Below, one piece after another: positions 1 through 6,200 of a DNA stretch of 10,533 bases (position 1 is its first letter; each line of letters starts with the position of its first letter). Below the pieces are notes generated by a model that did no database searches, was not told where the DNA came from, and saw only the letters and a list, made by a program, of their open reading frames with translations. A program made the translations under genes and the position numbers. This DNA is from JBBRNH01 sp038230415. GTDB lineage: Bacteria; Bacteroidota; Bacteroidia; Cytophagales; Spirosomataceae. The stretch is taken from positions 1 through 10,533 of the forward strand of contig JBBRNH010000129.1 in NCBI GenBank assembly GCA_038230415.1, given 5' to 3'.

Positions 1-547
1 ATTCCACGCCGTTCAGCACCGTAAAGTACCAGTTTTTGCCCTGCACCCAGCAGCCGTAAAGCGGGTGTCCGTCGTGATTCATGTCCTGGGCCAGAATCAT
101 AGCGGCCAGCATTTGGCCTTCTGCGTCATGGGTGTCGCCTTTGGTTCGCTTATATTCCTGCAAAAAAAAGTAGGGCGAAGCAGGGCGGGCAGCTTTTGTG
201 GGGGTCGCTATCATGCAATCAACAATAACCGAAATCTGGATGTCATTGACTTTACCCGATAATGACCGTTCAAAAAAAGTACGCAATTTGCCGCGTTCGT
301 TCACGTTGGCAATCCTGAAAATCGGACTGATAAAGAGCATTTTCAGTTCTTCTTCGTTCCAGCCAATTGCGTTTTCGTTGTATTCATCGGGTAGTTCGTG
401 CAAAATTTCGAGTTGAGCCACACTTAGGTTCTCTATGGGCGTATTGACCCACTCGGCAAGATGACTACATTCTCTAACGACGGTGATGTTACAGATTTCG
501 ATGACATCTTCAATCGAATAATGATTCAGTCGTTTTGGCTTTTCCAT
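1..547 (-). CDS. Uncharacterised array protein, copy 1; candidate PD-(D/E)XK nuclease-like fold; C-terminus beyond the window
   Basis: The minus-strand frame is open from the ATG at 547 to the left edge, giving 182 codons; paralogues suggest a full length near 214. It begins MEKPKRLNHY. An N-terminal helical part (residues 1-60) leads to WNEEELKM (63-70), FFERSL (91-96), VDCMIA (109-114), SPYFFLQEYKR (124-134), EGQMLAAMILAQ (143-154) and PLYGCWVQGKNWYF (162-175). The order E93, D110, then E131-Y-K133 after a hydrophobic strand fits a PD-(D/E)XK catalytic core. That fold assignment is my inference from motif spacing, and no function is established. It is the only copy in this array with an uninterrupted E-x-K and no GC-rich inserts, so it is probably the functional member. 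An in-frame ATG at 556 (MTTMEK) is an alternative start. I chose 547 because copy 2 has MEKK at the aligned position but ACG where the upstream ATG would be. A leader similar to that of copy 2 precedes it. Confidence 0.8.
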   Translation of the reverse strand, partial: MEKPKRLNHYSIEDVIEICNITVVRECSHLAEWVNTPIENLSVAQLEILHELPDEYNENAIGWNEEELKMLFISPIFRIANVNERGKLRTFFERSLSGKVNDIQISVIVDCMIATPTKAARPASPYFFLQEYKRTKGDTHDAEGQMLAAMILAQDMNHDGHPLYGCWVQGKNWYFTVLNGVE

Positions 548-580
548 AGTTGTCATTTGCCGTTTCTCTGATTTCTCTAA

Positions 581-588
581 TAAAAATA
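581..588 (-). promoter_or_regulatory. Possible -7 box (TATTTTTA) for copy 1
   Basis: On the minus strand this reads TATTTTTA, one base off the Bacteroidota -7 consensus TAnnTTTG. It lies 34 bases upstream of the ATG at 547. The aligned position before copy 2 reads TACTTTTA, and the leader between box and start is recognisably shared by the two copies. No convincing -33 TTG element was found. The region is AT-rich, so chance matches are likely. Confidence 0.25.
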
Positions 589-873
589 AAGAATAAATAA
601 GTACTCAGACAATCTTACGCCAATCTTGCCAGAATCAGAGTTTTCAACTTTCGGAGGATAAAGACAATCTGGAGCAAATCTGGCTCGCGGGTGGCATCAA
701 ACTGGCGGCTCACGCAGTATTCCACGCCGTTCAGCACCGTAAAGTACCAGTTTTTGCCCTGCACCCAGCAGCCGTAAAGCGGGTGTCCGTCGTGATTCAT
801 ATCCTGGGCGAGTATCATAGCGGCCAGCATCTGGCCTTCTGCGTCGTGGGTGTCGCCTTTTGACCGCTTAAAC

Positions 874-888
874 CGTGACGACGGACCG
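874..888 (-). repeat. 15-bp in-frame insert in copy 2 (GPSSR) at the putative E-x-K motif
   Basis: The plus strand reads CGTGACGACGGACCG, identical to 1741-1755 in copy 3. Relative to copy 1 it adds five residues between the acidic residue and the aromatic-Lys of LQ(E/D)..(Y/F)KR. It contains most of the perfect palindrome GACGG-A-CCGTC (878-888 plus two flanking bases). The exact ends are ambiguous by a base or two. No target-site duplication is apparent. Confidence 0.7.
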
Positions 889-1064
889 TCCTGCAAGAAA
901 AAATAAGGAACCGCCGGGCGACCCGAATTTTTAGCACTGGCAACCATGCAATCAACGACCACCGAAATTCTATGACTATTGACTGTGCCATTTAGCGAGC
1001 GTTCGAAAAACGTTTTCATTTTTCGCTCAACATTTAAGTTCGCTACCCGAAAAACGGGGCTGAT

Positions 1065-1080
1065 CCGGGCCGCCGATGCG
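1065..1080 (+). repeat. 16-bp GC-rich micro-insert, inverted second element in copy 2
   Basis: The plus strand reads CCGGGCCGCCGATGCG. It is the reverse complement, with one mismatch, of the 16-mer at 1102-1117. It lies exactly between the TTC and ATC codons of what would be KMFF-ISPVF, a continuity supported by the aligned LFISPIF of copy 1. With the first element it shifts the frame by 32 bases in total. Confidence 0.75.
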
Positions 1081-1101
1081 GAAAAACATCTTTAGTTCTT
1101 C

Positions 1102-1117
1102 CGCACCGGCGGCCCGG
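1102..1117 (-). repeat. 16-bp GC-rich micro-insert, first element in copy 2
   Basis: The plus strand reads CGCACCGGCGGCCCGG, identical to 1953-1968 in copy 3. It falls between the codons for WNE and EEL. Copy 1 has WNEEEL uninterrupted there, so the insert is identified by comparing paralogues, not only by base composition. It shifts the frame by one and turns the reading into WNEPGRRCGR. Neither host shows an obvious flanking duplication. Confidence 0.8.
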
Positions 1118-1336
1118 CTCATTCCAGTTTCGTTCTTCGCGCCGTAGTTCGGCGGGCAAGTCGTTTATAAGCGACTGATCCAGTGCTGATAATTCACCCG
1201 GCACTGCATTGATCCATTCGTCTAAGACTATACAATCGTCAATTGACTCTATGGCGAAGGTATCTATGACTTCCTCCACGTCGTAATGATTCAGTTTCTT
1301 CTCCATAGTCGTCTGTCGTTTTCCTGTTTGCCTCAA

Positions 1337-1344
1337 TAAAAGTA
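1337..1344 (-). promoter_or_regulatory. Possible -7 box (TACTTTTA) for copy 2
   Basis: On the minus strand this reads TACTTTTA, one base off TAnnTTTG, 31 bases upstream of the ATG at 1306. Its position matches the candidate boxes of copies 1 and 3 (34 and 27 bases from their starts). No matching -33 element is visible at usual spacing. Confidence 0.25.
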
Positions 1345-1384
1345 CGCAACTACGCCCAACCGGGGTGCCGGGCAGACCCTTGTA

Positions 1385-1474
1385 TCAACGAACCTGATTG
1401 AGCCTGTCTATCACTTCCGCAAAATCATACTGATTGAGCCGCTTGAGGGCCGGGGTCGTTTTTGATTTTCCCAT
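1385..1474 (-). pseudogene. 29-residue N-terminal remnant of another array copy
   Basis: The ATG at 1474 starts a 29-codon frame beginning MGKSKTTPALKRLNQYDF and ending RLNQVR before TGA at 1385-1387. The first 41 bases (1434-1474) are identical to the 5' end of copy 3 (2141-2181), after which the sequences diverge. It begins only 13 bases after the stop of copy 3. Nothing that could be its C-terminal domain follows before copy 2 starts, so it is a truncated copy and not a full gene. An 11-bp direct repeat (plus strand CTGATTGAGCC, 1394-1404 and 1430-1440) makes the peptide repeat RLNQ twelve codons apart. It might still be translated as a short leader peptide, but there is no evidence for that. 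Confidence 0.6.
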
Positions 1475-1740
1475 AGCAGTTCAATTTTCACCGATTTAGG
1501 ATAATATCTTTCAGTTTCCGCAACATGAAAACGATGGCTAATAAATCCGTTTCCTGCGTGGCATCGTACTGCCGACTGAGACAATAGTCCCTCTCGTTGA
1601 GGACGGCAAAATACCAGTTTTTCCCCTGCAACCAACAGCCATACAAGGGTTTGCCATCTTGATTAATTTCCTGCGCCACAATCATGGCCGCCAGCATTTG
1701 CCCCTCCGGGTCATGGATGTCGCTTTTAGTCCTCTTAAAC

Positions 1741-1755
1741 CGTGACGACGGACCG
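1741..1755 (-). repeat. 15-bp in-frame insert in copy 3 (GPSSR) at the putative E-x-K motif
   Basis: The same 15 bases as at 874-888, at the same place in the protein. Removing them gives codons for LQEFK, matching the LQEYK of copy 1. Identity of insert and position in two otherwise diverged paralogues implies inheritance from a common ancestor, gene conversion, or site-specific insertion. Confidence 0.7.
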
Positions 1756-1952
1756 TCTTGCAAGAAAAAATATGGCTTATCGGGTTTCATCGGGTTTTTG
1801 GGTTTGGCAACCAAGCAATCACATTTTACCGATACGCTGTAGTCGTTGATCGTGGCAGCTAAGGTTCGTTCAAAGAAAACCTGCATTTTCTTGGGTTCGT
1901 CTAAGTTTGCCAGATTCAAAACAAAGCTGACAAACTTCATTTTAAGCTCTTC

Positions 1953-1968
1953 CGCACCGGCGGCCCGG
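1953..1968 (-). repeat. 16-bp GC-rich micro-insert in copy 3
   Basis: The plus strand reads CGCACCGGCGGCCCGG, identical to 1102-1117. The flanks join as GGAACGAA plus GAAGAG, coding WNE-EE, when it is removed. It is the only lesion found that breaks the frame of copy 3. Confidence 0.8.
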
Positions 1969-2181
1969 TTCGTTCCAAAAATTACCATTGATGACAAGTC
2001 GTTCGCGTGATGAAGACAAGATGTGCTTGTCTTCGAGAGGCAGGTCAATTATTGTAATGGCTTGCCATTGGTCAAGAAAAGCACAGTCAGTAATAATTTC
2101 AATATCAAATGCAGTCAAGACCGAATCGAGGTCATAGTGGTTGAGCCGCTTGAGGGCCGGGGTCGTTTTTGATTTTCCCAT

Positions 2182-2501
2182 CGCTGTAACCGGGTTTGAT
2201 CGGCTAACAAAGATACGCCTTTTGGCAGCAGGTGTTTGGTTAGGAGACGGTGCTGCCTTGACCCGAAGTAGCAGAGCCTTCTCGACAATATGCCTTTTCT
2301 TATTGGCACACAATTTGCCCGGCCTTGCGCTTGCCCGTCAGCCGGGTAGTATCAAAATAGCTTGATGGCTCATCTGCAGTTAATGCTGGGCTAAGTGGTG
2401 CAAAAACAAAGAAGAAGGATATATAAACCCCATCTGTCCGTTTTGGCCTGATTCTTGCCTTTCTGTACGCGAAAGCTACGAACCAATAATAACCAAGCGA
2501 T
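2182..2501. other. Intergenic region between the divergent array and the adhesin gene
   Basis: This is 320 bases between the start of copy 3 and the start of the adhesin. Minus-strand codons in frame with copy 3 stay open to about 2313 but show no family similarity, so I treat them as non-coding. The left end holds the -7 box for copy 3. Nearer the adhesin there is an AT-rich stretch (around 2405-2430) and a TTTTGG at about 2440, but no TAnnTTTG box before the ATG at 2502. I see no terminator, tRNA or repeat here. Confidence 0.5.
2208..2215 (-). promoter_or_regulatory. Bacteroidota -7 box (TATCTTTG) for copy 3
   Basis: The minus strand reads TATCTTTG, an exact match to TAnnTTTG, 27 bases upstream of the ATG at 2181. 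That would give a 5' leader of about 20 bases and favours 2181 over 2313 as the start. A good -33 TTTG is not visible at normal spacing, so the call is tentative. Confidence 0.45.
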
Positions 2502-2606
2502 ATGAATCAAGTATACGCCCTGCCGGGTCTCCGTTCAACCAAGCCGCACACCGTCTGGGCATGGTGTGTGCTGTTGTGGATACTCGCATCGTTTTCGGCA
2601 CAGGCT
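2502..2606 (+). other. Signal peptide of the adhesin
   Basis: The first 35 codons show a basic n-region (R11, K14), a hydrophobic core of about 14 residues from V18 to F31, and small residues at -3 and -1 (A33, A35). Predicted cleavage is AQA before QTC. A type IX sorting domain, common in such Bacteroidota proteins, would be at the C-terminus, outside the window. Confidence 0.75.
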
Positions 2607-3200
2607 CAGACCTGCGCCCTAACCATCAAACCAACGGTATCGGGTTGTTACTTAGTGGGTGGGGTGAGCAAAGCCACCGTCAGCGTAGAAGTCTCGTGGA
2701 CGGCTGCACCATCGGGTGAGACCATTACCGTGACATACATGGGACAGACCCGCACCATTACACCGGGCGTTATTGCGGTGCAATACCCACAATCTGGCGG
2801 GGCTAATCCTGCCTTAAACGCCAACCAAACCATTGTTTCGCCCCAGGTGGTTGATTTTGAAGTAAACCTGCCCGCTGCGGCTGGTGCCGTCACCGCCAGC
2901 TTTTCGGGCGGAACCTGCACGGCTACGCCGGTCAGCGTGAATACGCCTGCTGCCTGCCCTCCGCTGGTATGCCCGCCGGGTGGCATTGCCGGGGTAGTCT
3001 TCAACGATTATAATGCCGATGGCATAAAAGACAGTGGCGAAACCAACGGTGTTCCCAACGTGACGGTAACGGCCATTTCCTGCGATGGCACCAAATACAC
3101 CGCCAGTACCAATGCCAACGGGCAGTACGTACTGAACATCCCGGCGGGAAGCTACCCGGTTCGGGTTGAGTTCACGGGCCTACCGGCTTTGTATCGGTAG
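2502..3200 (+). CDS. 5' part of giant secreted SdrD_B-type adhesin, ending at an in-frame TAG
   Basis: The ATG at 2502 opens 232 codons to TAG at 3198-3200. Residues 1-35 are a signal peptide: R11 and K14, a hydrophobic run (VWAWCVLLWILASF), then A-Q-A before QTCALT, so the product should be exported. Residues 38-147 form a Cys-containing beta domain (CALTIKPTVSGCY ... SPQVVDFEV) that recurs at 5517. From residue 162 an SdrD_B-like domain begins (GVVFNDYNADGIKDSGE), with a D-x-N-x-D-G calcium-loop-like motif and the typical NGQY turn. TAG falls before this domain ends. The second module reads GMGTPNGTNGRTTVQF where this one reads stop-GTLNGADGRTTVQF, so the stop interrupts a conserved domain and is not a natural C-terminus. 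As it stands, the product is a short secreted fragment lacking the rest of the protein. The start is supported by the signal peptide. Confidence 0.85.
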   Translation: MNQVYALPGLRSTKPHTVWAWCVLLWILASFSAQAQTCALTIKPTVSGCYLVGGVSKATVSVEVSWTAAPSGETITVTYMGQTRTITPGVIAVQYPQSGGANPALNANQTIVSPQVVDFEVNLPAAAGAVTASFSGGTCTATPVSVNTPAACPPLVCPPGGIAGVVFNDYNADGIKDSGETNGVPNVTVTAISCDGTKYTASTNANGQYVLNIPAGSYPVRVEFTGLPALYR

Positions 3201-3278
3201 GGAACCCTCAACGGGGCCGATGGCCGCACAACGGTACAGTTTGTTAATGGGGCCGATTGTAACGTGGACCTGGGAGTC
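2985..3278 (+). other. SdrD_B-like domain 1, interrupted by TAG
   Basis: Starts AGVVFNDYNADGIKD and ends CNVDLGV. SdrD_B domains are calcium-stabilised beta-sandwich spacers in surface proteins. The loop D-Y-N-A-D-G-I-K-D is the probable metal site. The in-frame TAG lies after GLPALYR, about two thirds of the way through the domain. Confidence 0.75.
3198..3200 (+). other. In-frame amber codon inside the adhesin reading frame
   Basis: The codons run CCG GCT TTG TAT CGG TAG GGA ACC CTC AAC. The frame before and after is the same, and module B aligns across the site with a sense codon. A TCG (Ser) to TAG change would explain it by one substitution. Confidence 0.9.
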
Positions 3279-6200
3279 AGTGATCCGACGGACTATTGCC
3301 AGACCAACCCCATGATTATCACGCCCTGCTTCGTTATGGGCGATCCGTTGGCTACTACTGGTACCTCGAAGACTGCCGACGCGCTGGTGGGCTTTCCGTA
3401 TGCCAACACGGGCGGCACGGCTCCCAAGACATTTATGGTTGAGGCTCAATACATAGGCACGGTTTGGGCGCAGGCCTATCAGCGCGACAGCAAAACGCTG
3501 TTTAGTGCCGCTACCGTGAAACGCCATGCGGGTCTGGGGCCGGGCGGGTTAGATGCTATCTACCTCACCGATCTGAGCAATCCGGCAACGCCCGGCACAC
3601 CGGCGTTTATCAAACTGTCCGCGTTGAGCGGTACAATAAACGTCGGTACGATTGGCACCAATGCCTCGCGCGATTTGAAGCCCGATAAAAAAGACCCCAG
3701 TGCCGATGCCGAAGGGTTTACGAGCGCGGGCAAAATCGGTATCGGGGGCATTTCGCTTTCCGATAACCAAACCTCGCTCTGGGTGCTGAATATCAACGAG
3801 AACAAAGTGCATGAATTGGACTTAAGCATCTTCAACACCAGCAAGAACAAAGCCGATATTACATTCAAAAGCACGATCACGATCCCGTCGGCGGGTTGTG
3901 TGAGTGGGCAGCAGCGGGCCTGGGCCTTGAACTACTACAAGGGGGCAGTGTATGCCGGTTCTGTTTGCGATGCCAGCAGTGGCACCAAATCAGACCTGCG
4001 GGCGTATGTCAACAAGTACGATGTAGCGACTTCGACCTGGAGTAAAGTATTTGATTTTCCGCTGACGTATCCAAAAGGATACCCATATGGTGGCACCCCA
4101 GATGTAACGGGATGGTATCCGTGGACAGATACCTTCAGCGATATTGTGGTTCAAAGCATCTACGTAGTTCATCCAGAGCCTATGCTGACGGATATCGAAT
4201 TTGATACGGATGGCTCGATGGTGCTGGCCTTTGGTGACCGCTCCGGCACCCAGGGAGGGTTCCGTAACTATGACCCCAACGGCGCAGGCGACTACACCAG
4301 TATCAGTGCGGGCGATATTCTGCGGGCCTACTCTTCGGGCGGTGTTTATATTCTGGAAAATGCTGCCAAGGCTGGCCCGGCAATGGGCTATGGTCCCACC
4401 AACGATCAGGGGCCGGGTTTTGGTGAGTTTTATAACGATGACGTGTATGATGCCTCCCAGACCTACCATGCTGAAAGTTCTATTGGCGGGTTAGCCATTC
4501 GTCCGGGTTCGGGCGAGGTGGTCAATACGGCCATGGATCCGCTGACGGGTTTGACTGTACCCGTTTCGGACATCAGTTTTTCAGCGGGTGTTCGCAAGTA
4601 TAACAACACCAACGGGAGTCTCAATTCGGCTTATCGGGTGTATCAGACCCCGGACACCTATTCTAATCCATCATTGGTGAACGATGGTACGTTTGGCAAA
4701 ACCCAGGGTTTGGGCGATGCTACGTTAGGTTGCGACCTGCCCACCTACCTTGAAATTGGCAACCGGGTCTGGATCGATACCGACAAAGACGGCATTCAGG
4801 ACCCCTGCGAGAAAGCATTAGCGGGCGTAACGGTCAACTTAGTGCAGGCCGGTAGCACCATTGCCACCGTCACCACCGACATCAACGGTGAGTATTATTT
4901 CAACAACAACCCAACAAGTGGCACGGCCACTAACACGGCCTCAACTACGGCACTATTCCCAACGCGGTATAGCATCGTCTTCGGCGGAGCGGGCCAGTAT
5001 GCCAACAGCGTGTTGACGGTAGCCGGGGGTAAATATACCCTCACCGTGCGCAATACGGGCGAAGGCGCAACGGCGGCTATCAAAGCCATGAACGACTCGG
5101 ATGCACTGCTGGATGCGGGCTTCCCCACCATCAAAATCACGACGGGAGCCTTGGCAACGGTGAACCATACTTATGATGCGGGTTTCTACTGTGTACCGAC
5201 GCAGGTAGCCAGCGTGAGCGCGGTGAAGGCCACCTGCACGGGAACGACCCCGAACAGCGATGCCAGCATCAACCTGACGGGGATTCAGTGTTCAGATAAG
5301 GCGTTCCTGGTGGCTTCGGGCGGTGCCTTGCCGTCGTACACGGCTACGGGCAGCCAGCCGGTGTCGGCCTCGGCAGTGAGCTTCACGGGGTTGAGCAATC
5401 CAGCTTTGGCTTTGGGCCAGAGTTATTCGGTGGTGCTGTACAACGGGCCTTGCTGCTACACGGTGGTAACGGCGGTGTTGCCGCAACAAACGTGCGTAGC
5501 CGCGCCCCCTGCTGTCTGCACCATCACCCTCAAACCCAGCGTATCGGGTTGTTATCAGTCGGGTGGCACATCGAAAGCAACCGTCAGTGTGGAAGTGGCC
5601 TGGAGCAATGCCCCCGCCGGTGATTACATCGTGGTAACAACGGGCGGACAAAGCCGCACCATTACGCCGGGCATGATCCAGATTGCCTACGGTTTCGGCG
5701 TGTCTCCGCAGGCATACACCATTGTCTCGCCCCAGGTGGTAGCCTTTGAAGTACCCGCCAACGGAGCCGCCGGTCAGGTGATCACGGCCACCTTCGCCAC
5801 CAATTTAACGTGTGCGGCAGCGGGTAGCTTCGATGCGCCCGCGGCCTGTGCGCCCACCGCCTGCGCGGGTAACAACGTGGGCGGCATGGTCTTCAACGAC
5901 TTCAACGCCGACGGCATCAAACAACCCGGCGAAACATCGGGCATCCCCGGTGTGCTGGTCAGTGCCTACGATTGTGCGGGTAAATTAGTCGGCACGGCCC
6001 TGAGCGACCCAAGCGGTGCGTATTCGATTACGGCCATCACCCCCGGCAATTATCCCCTCCGCATCGAGTTTGCGAATTTGCCCGCTTATGCCGGGATGGG
6101 AACGCCCAACGGCACCAATGGCCGCACCACGGTTCAGTTTGTGAACGCGGCAACGTGCAACGTGGACCTGGGCGTACTGGACCCCAACGATTATTGCCAG

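Larger units (their letters stand above)
1065..1117 (-). repeat. 53-nt near-perfect inverted repeat (23-bp stem, 7-nt loop)
   Basis: The two 16-bp inserts are complementary, and the coding bases just inside them also pair (GGAAGAAC with GTTTTTCC). On the minus-strand transcript this makes a continuous 23-bp stem with two G.U pairs around the loop UAAAGAU. No U-tract follows on either strand, so it is not a normal intrinsic terminator. It sits inside the copy 2 reading frame and would be a strong obstacle to translation or a source of mRNA processing. Confidence 0.75.
615..1306 (-). pseudogene. Array protein, copy 2, broken by two 16-bp inserts; third (15-bp) insert splits the putative E-x-K
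   Basis: A paralogue of the protein at 1-547, read from the ATG at 1306 to the stop at 615. It currently exists as two out-of-frame pieces: an N-terminal frame down to 1043, and a C-terminal frame from 615 with an ATG at 1019 (MKTFFERSL). Deleting 1102-1117 and 1065-1080 joins them into one 219-residue protein: 63 residues to WNE, seven (EELKMFF), then 149 from ISPVFR onward. The C-terminal half keeps VDCMVA, EGQMLAAMILAQ, PLYGCWVQG and LRKLK. Where copy 1 reads LQEYKR, this copy reads LQDGPSSRFKR, so the putative E-x-K is separated by five extra residues. An alternative start at 1336 (MRQTGK) would add ten residues. The gene is probably inactive unless the inserts are bypassed. The 3' half is nearly identical to copy 1 (719-860 against 1-142), while the N-terminal half is much more divergent. 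Confidence 0.75.
1488..2181 (-). pseudogene. Array protein, copy 3, broken by one 16-bp insert; 15-bp insert splits the putative E-x-K
   Basis: The most divergent paralogue, read from the ATG at 2181 (MGKSKTTPALKRLNHY) to the TGA at 1488-1490. Residues 1-71 end at WNE, where the 16-bp insert at 1953-1968 throws the frame into PGRRCGRA and a stop at 1942. The rest (EELKMKFVSFVL through LRKLKDIILNR) is open in the shifted frame, whose furthest upstream ATG is at 2048. Removing the 16 bases gives one 225-residue protein. It keeps KCDCLVA, PYFFLQ, EGQMLAAMIVAQ and PLYGCWLQGKNWYF, but reads LQDGPSSRFKR where copy 1 has LQEYKR. The N-terminal frame is open upstream to an ATG at 2313. I prefer 2181 because the truncated copy at 1474 starts at the same residue and a consensus -7 box lies at 2208-2215. 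Outside the inserts the coding frame looks conserved, which suggests recent breakage or tolerated inserts. Confidence 0.75.
2613..5486 (+). repeat. Large adhesin module A (partner of 5517-8441)
   Basis: Domain order is: Cys-containing beta domain (from 2613), SdrD_B (2985-3278), propeller-like domain (3306-4736), SdrD_B (4746-5192) and a 93-codon Cys-rich block (5208-5486). Module B repeats every element in the same order. Divergence is uneven: the terminal block is nearly identical between modules while the propeller-like part is only moderately similar, so local gene conversion is likely. Confidence 0.8.

Noticed and set aside
65..416. Two overlapping plus-strand reading frames of 65 and 72 codons
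   Set aside because: They are antisense to copy 1, whose minus-strand protein is conserved with its paralogues; the plus-strand peptides show no family features.
1065..1117. Intrinsic terminator
   Set aside because: The stem is strong but no U-run follows on either strand, and it lies inside a gene with conserved coding on both sides.
1411..1635. Minus-strand 74-codon frame across the copy 3 stop and the 5' remnant
   Set aside because: It is in another frame from both conserved proteins and reads only low-complexity shadow sequence.
1942..2048. Classical programmed frameshift site joining the two frames of copy 3
   Set aside because: There is no slippery heptamer at the junction, and comparison with copy 1 shows that a 16-base insertion explains the shift exactly.
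2182..2313. N-terminal extension of copy 3 to an ATG at 2313
   Set aside because: The added 44 residues match no paralogue, a consensus -7 box lies inside the extension, and the truncated copy at 1474 starts at the shorter site.
2141..2365. Plus-strand 74-codon frame ahead of the adhesin
   Set aside because: It is antisense to the conserved N-terminus of copy 3 and has no recognisable content.
3312..3314. ATG after the TAG as the true start of a separate gene
   Set aside because: It lies at the start of the propeller-like domain with no signal peptide, promoter or spacing, and the preceding domain continues across the stop in the same frame.
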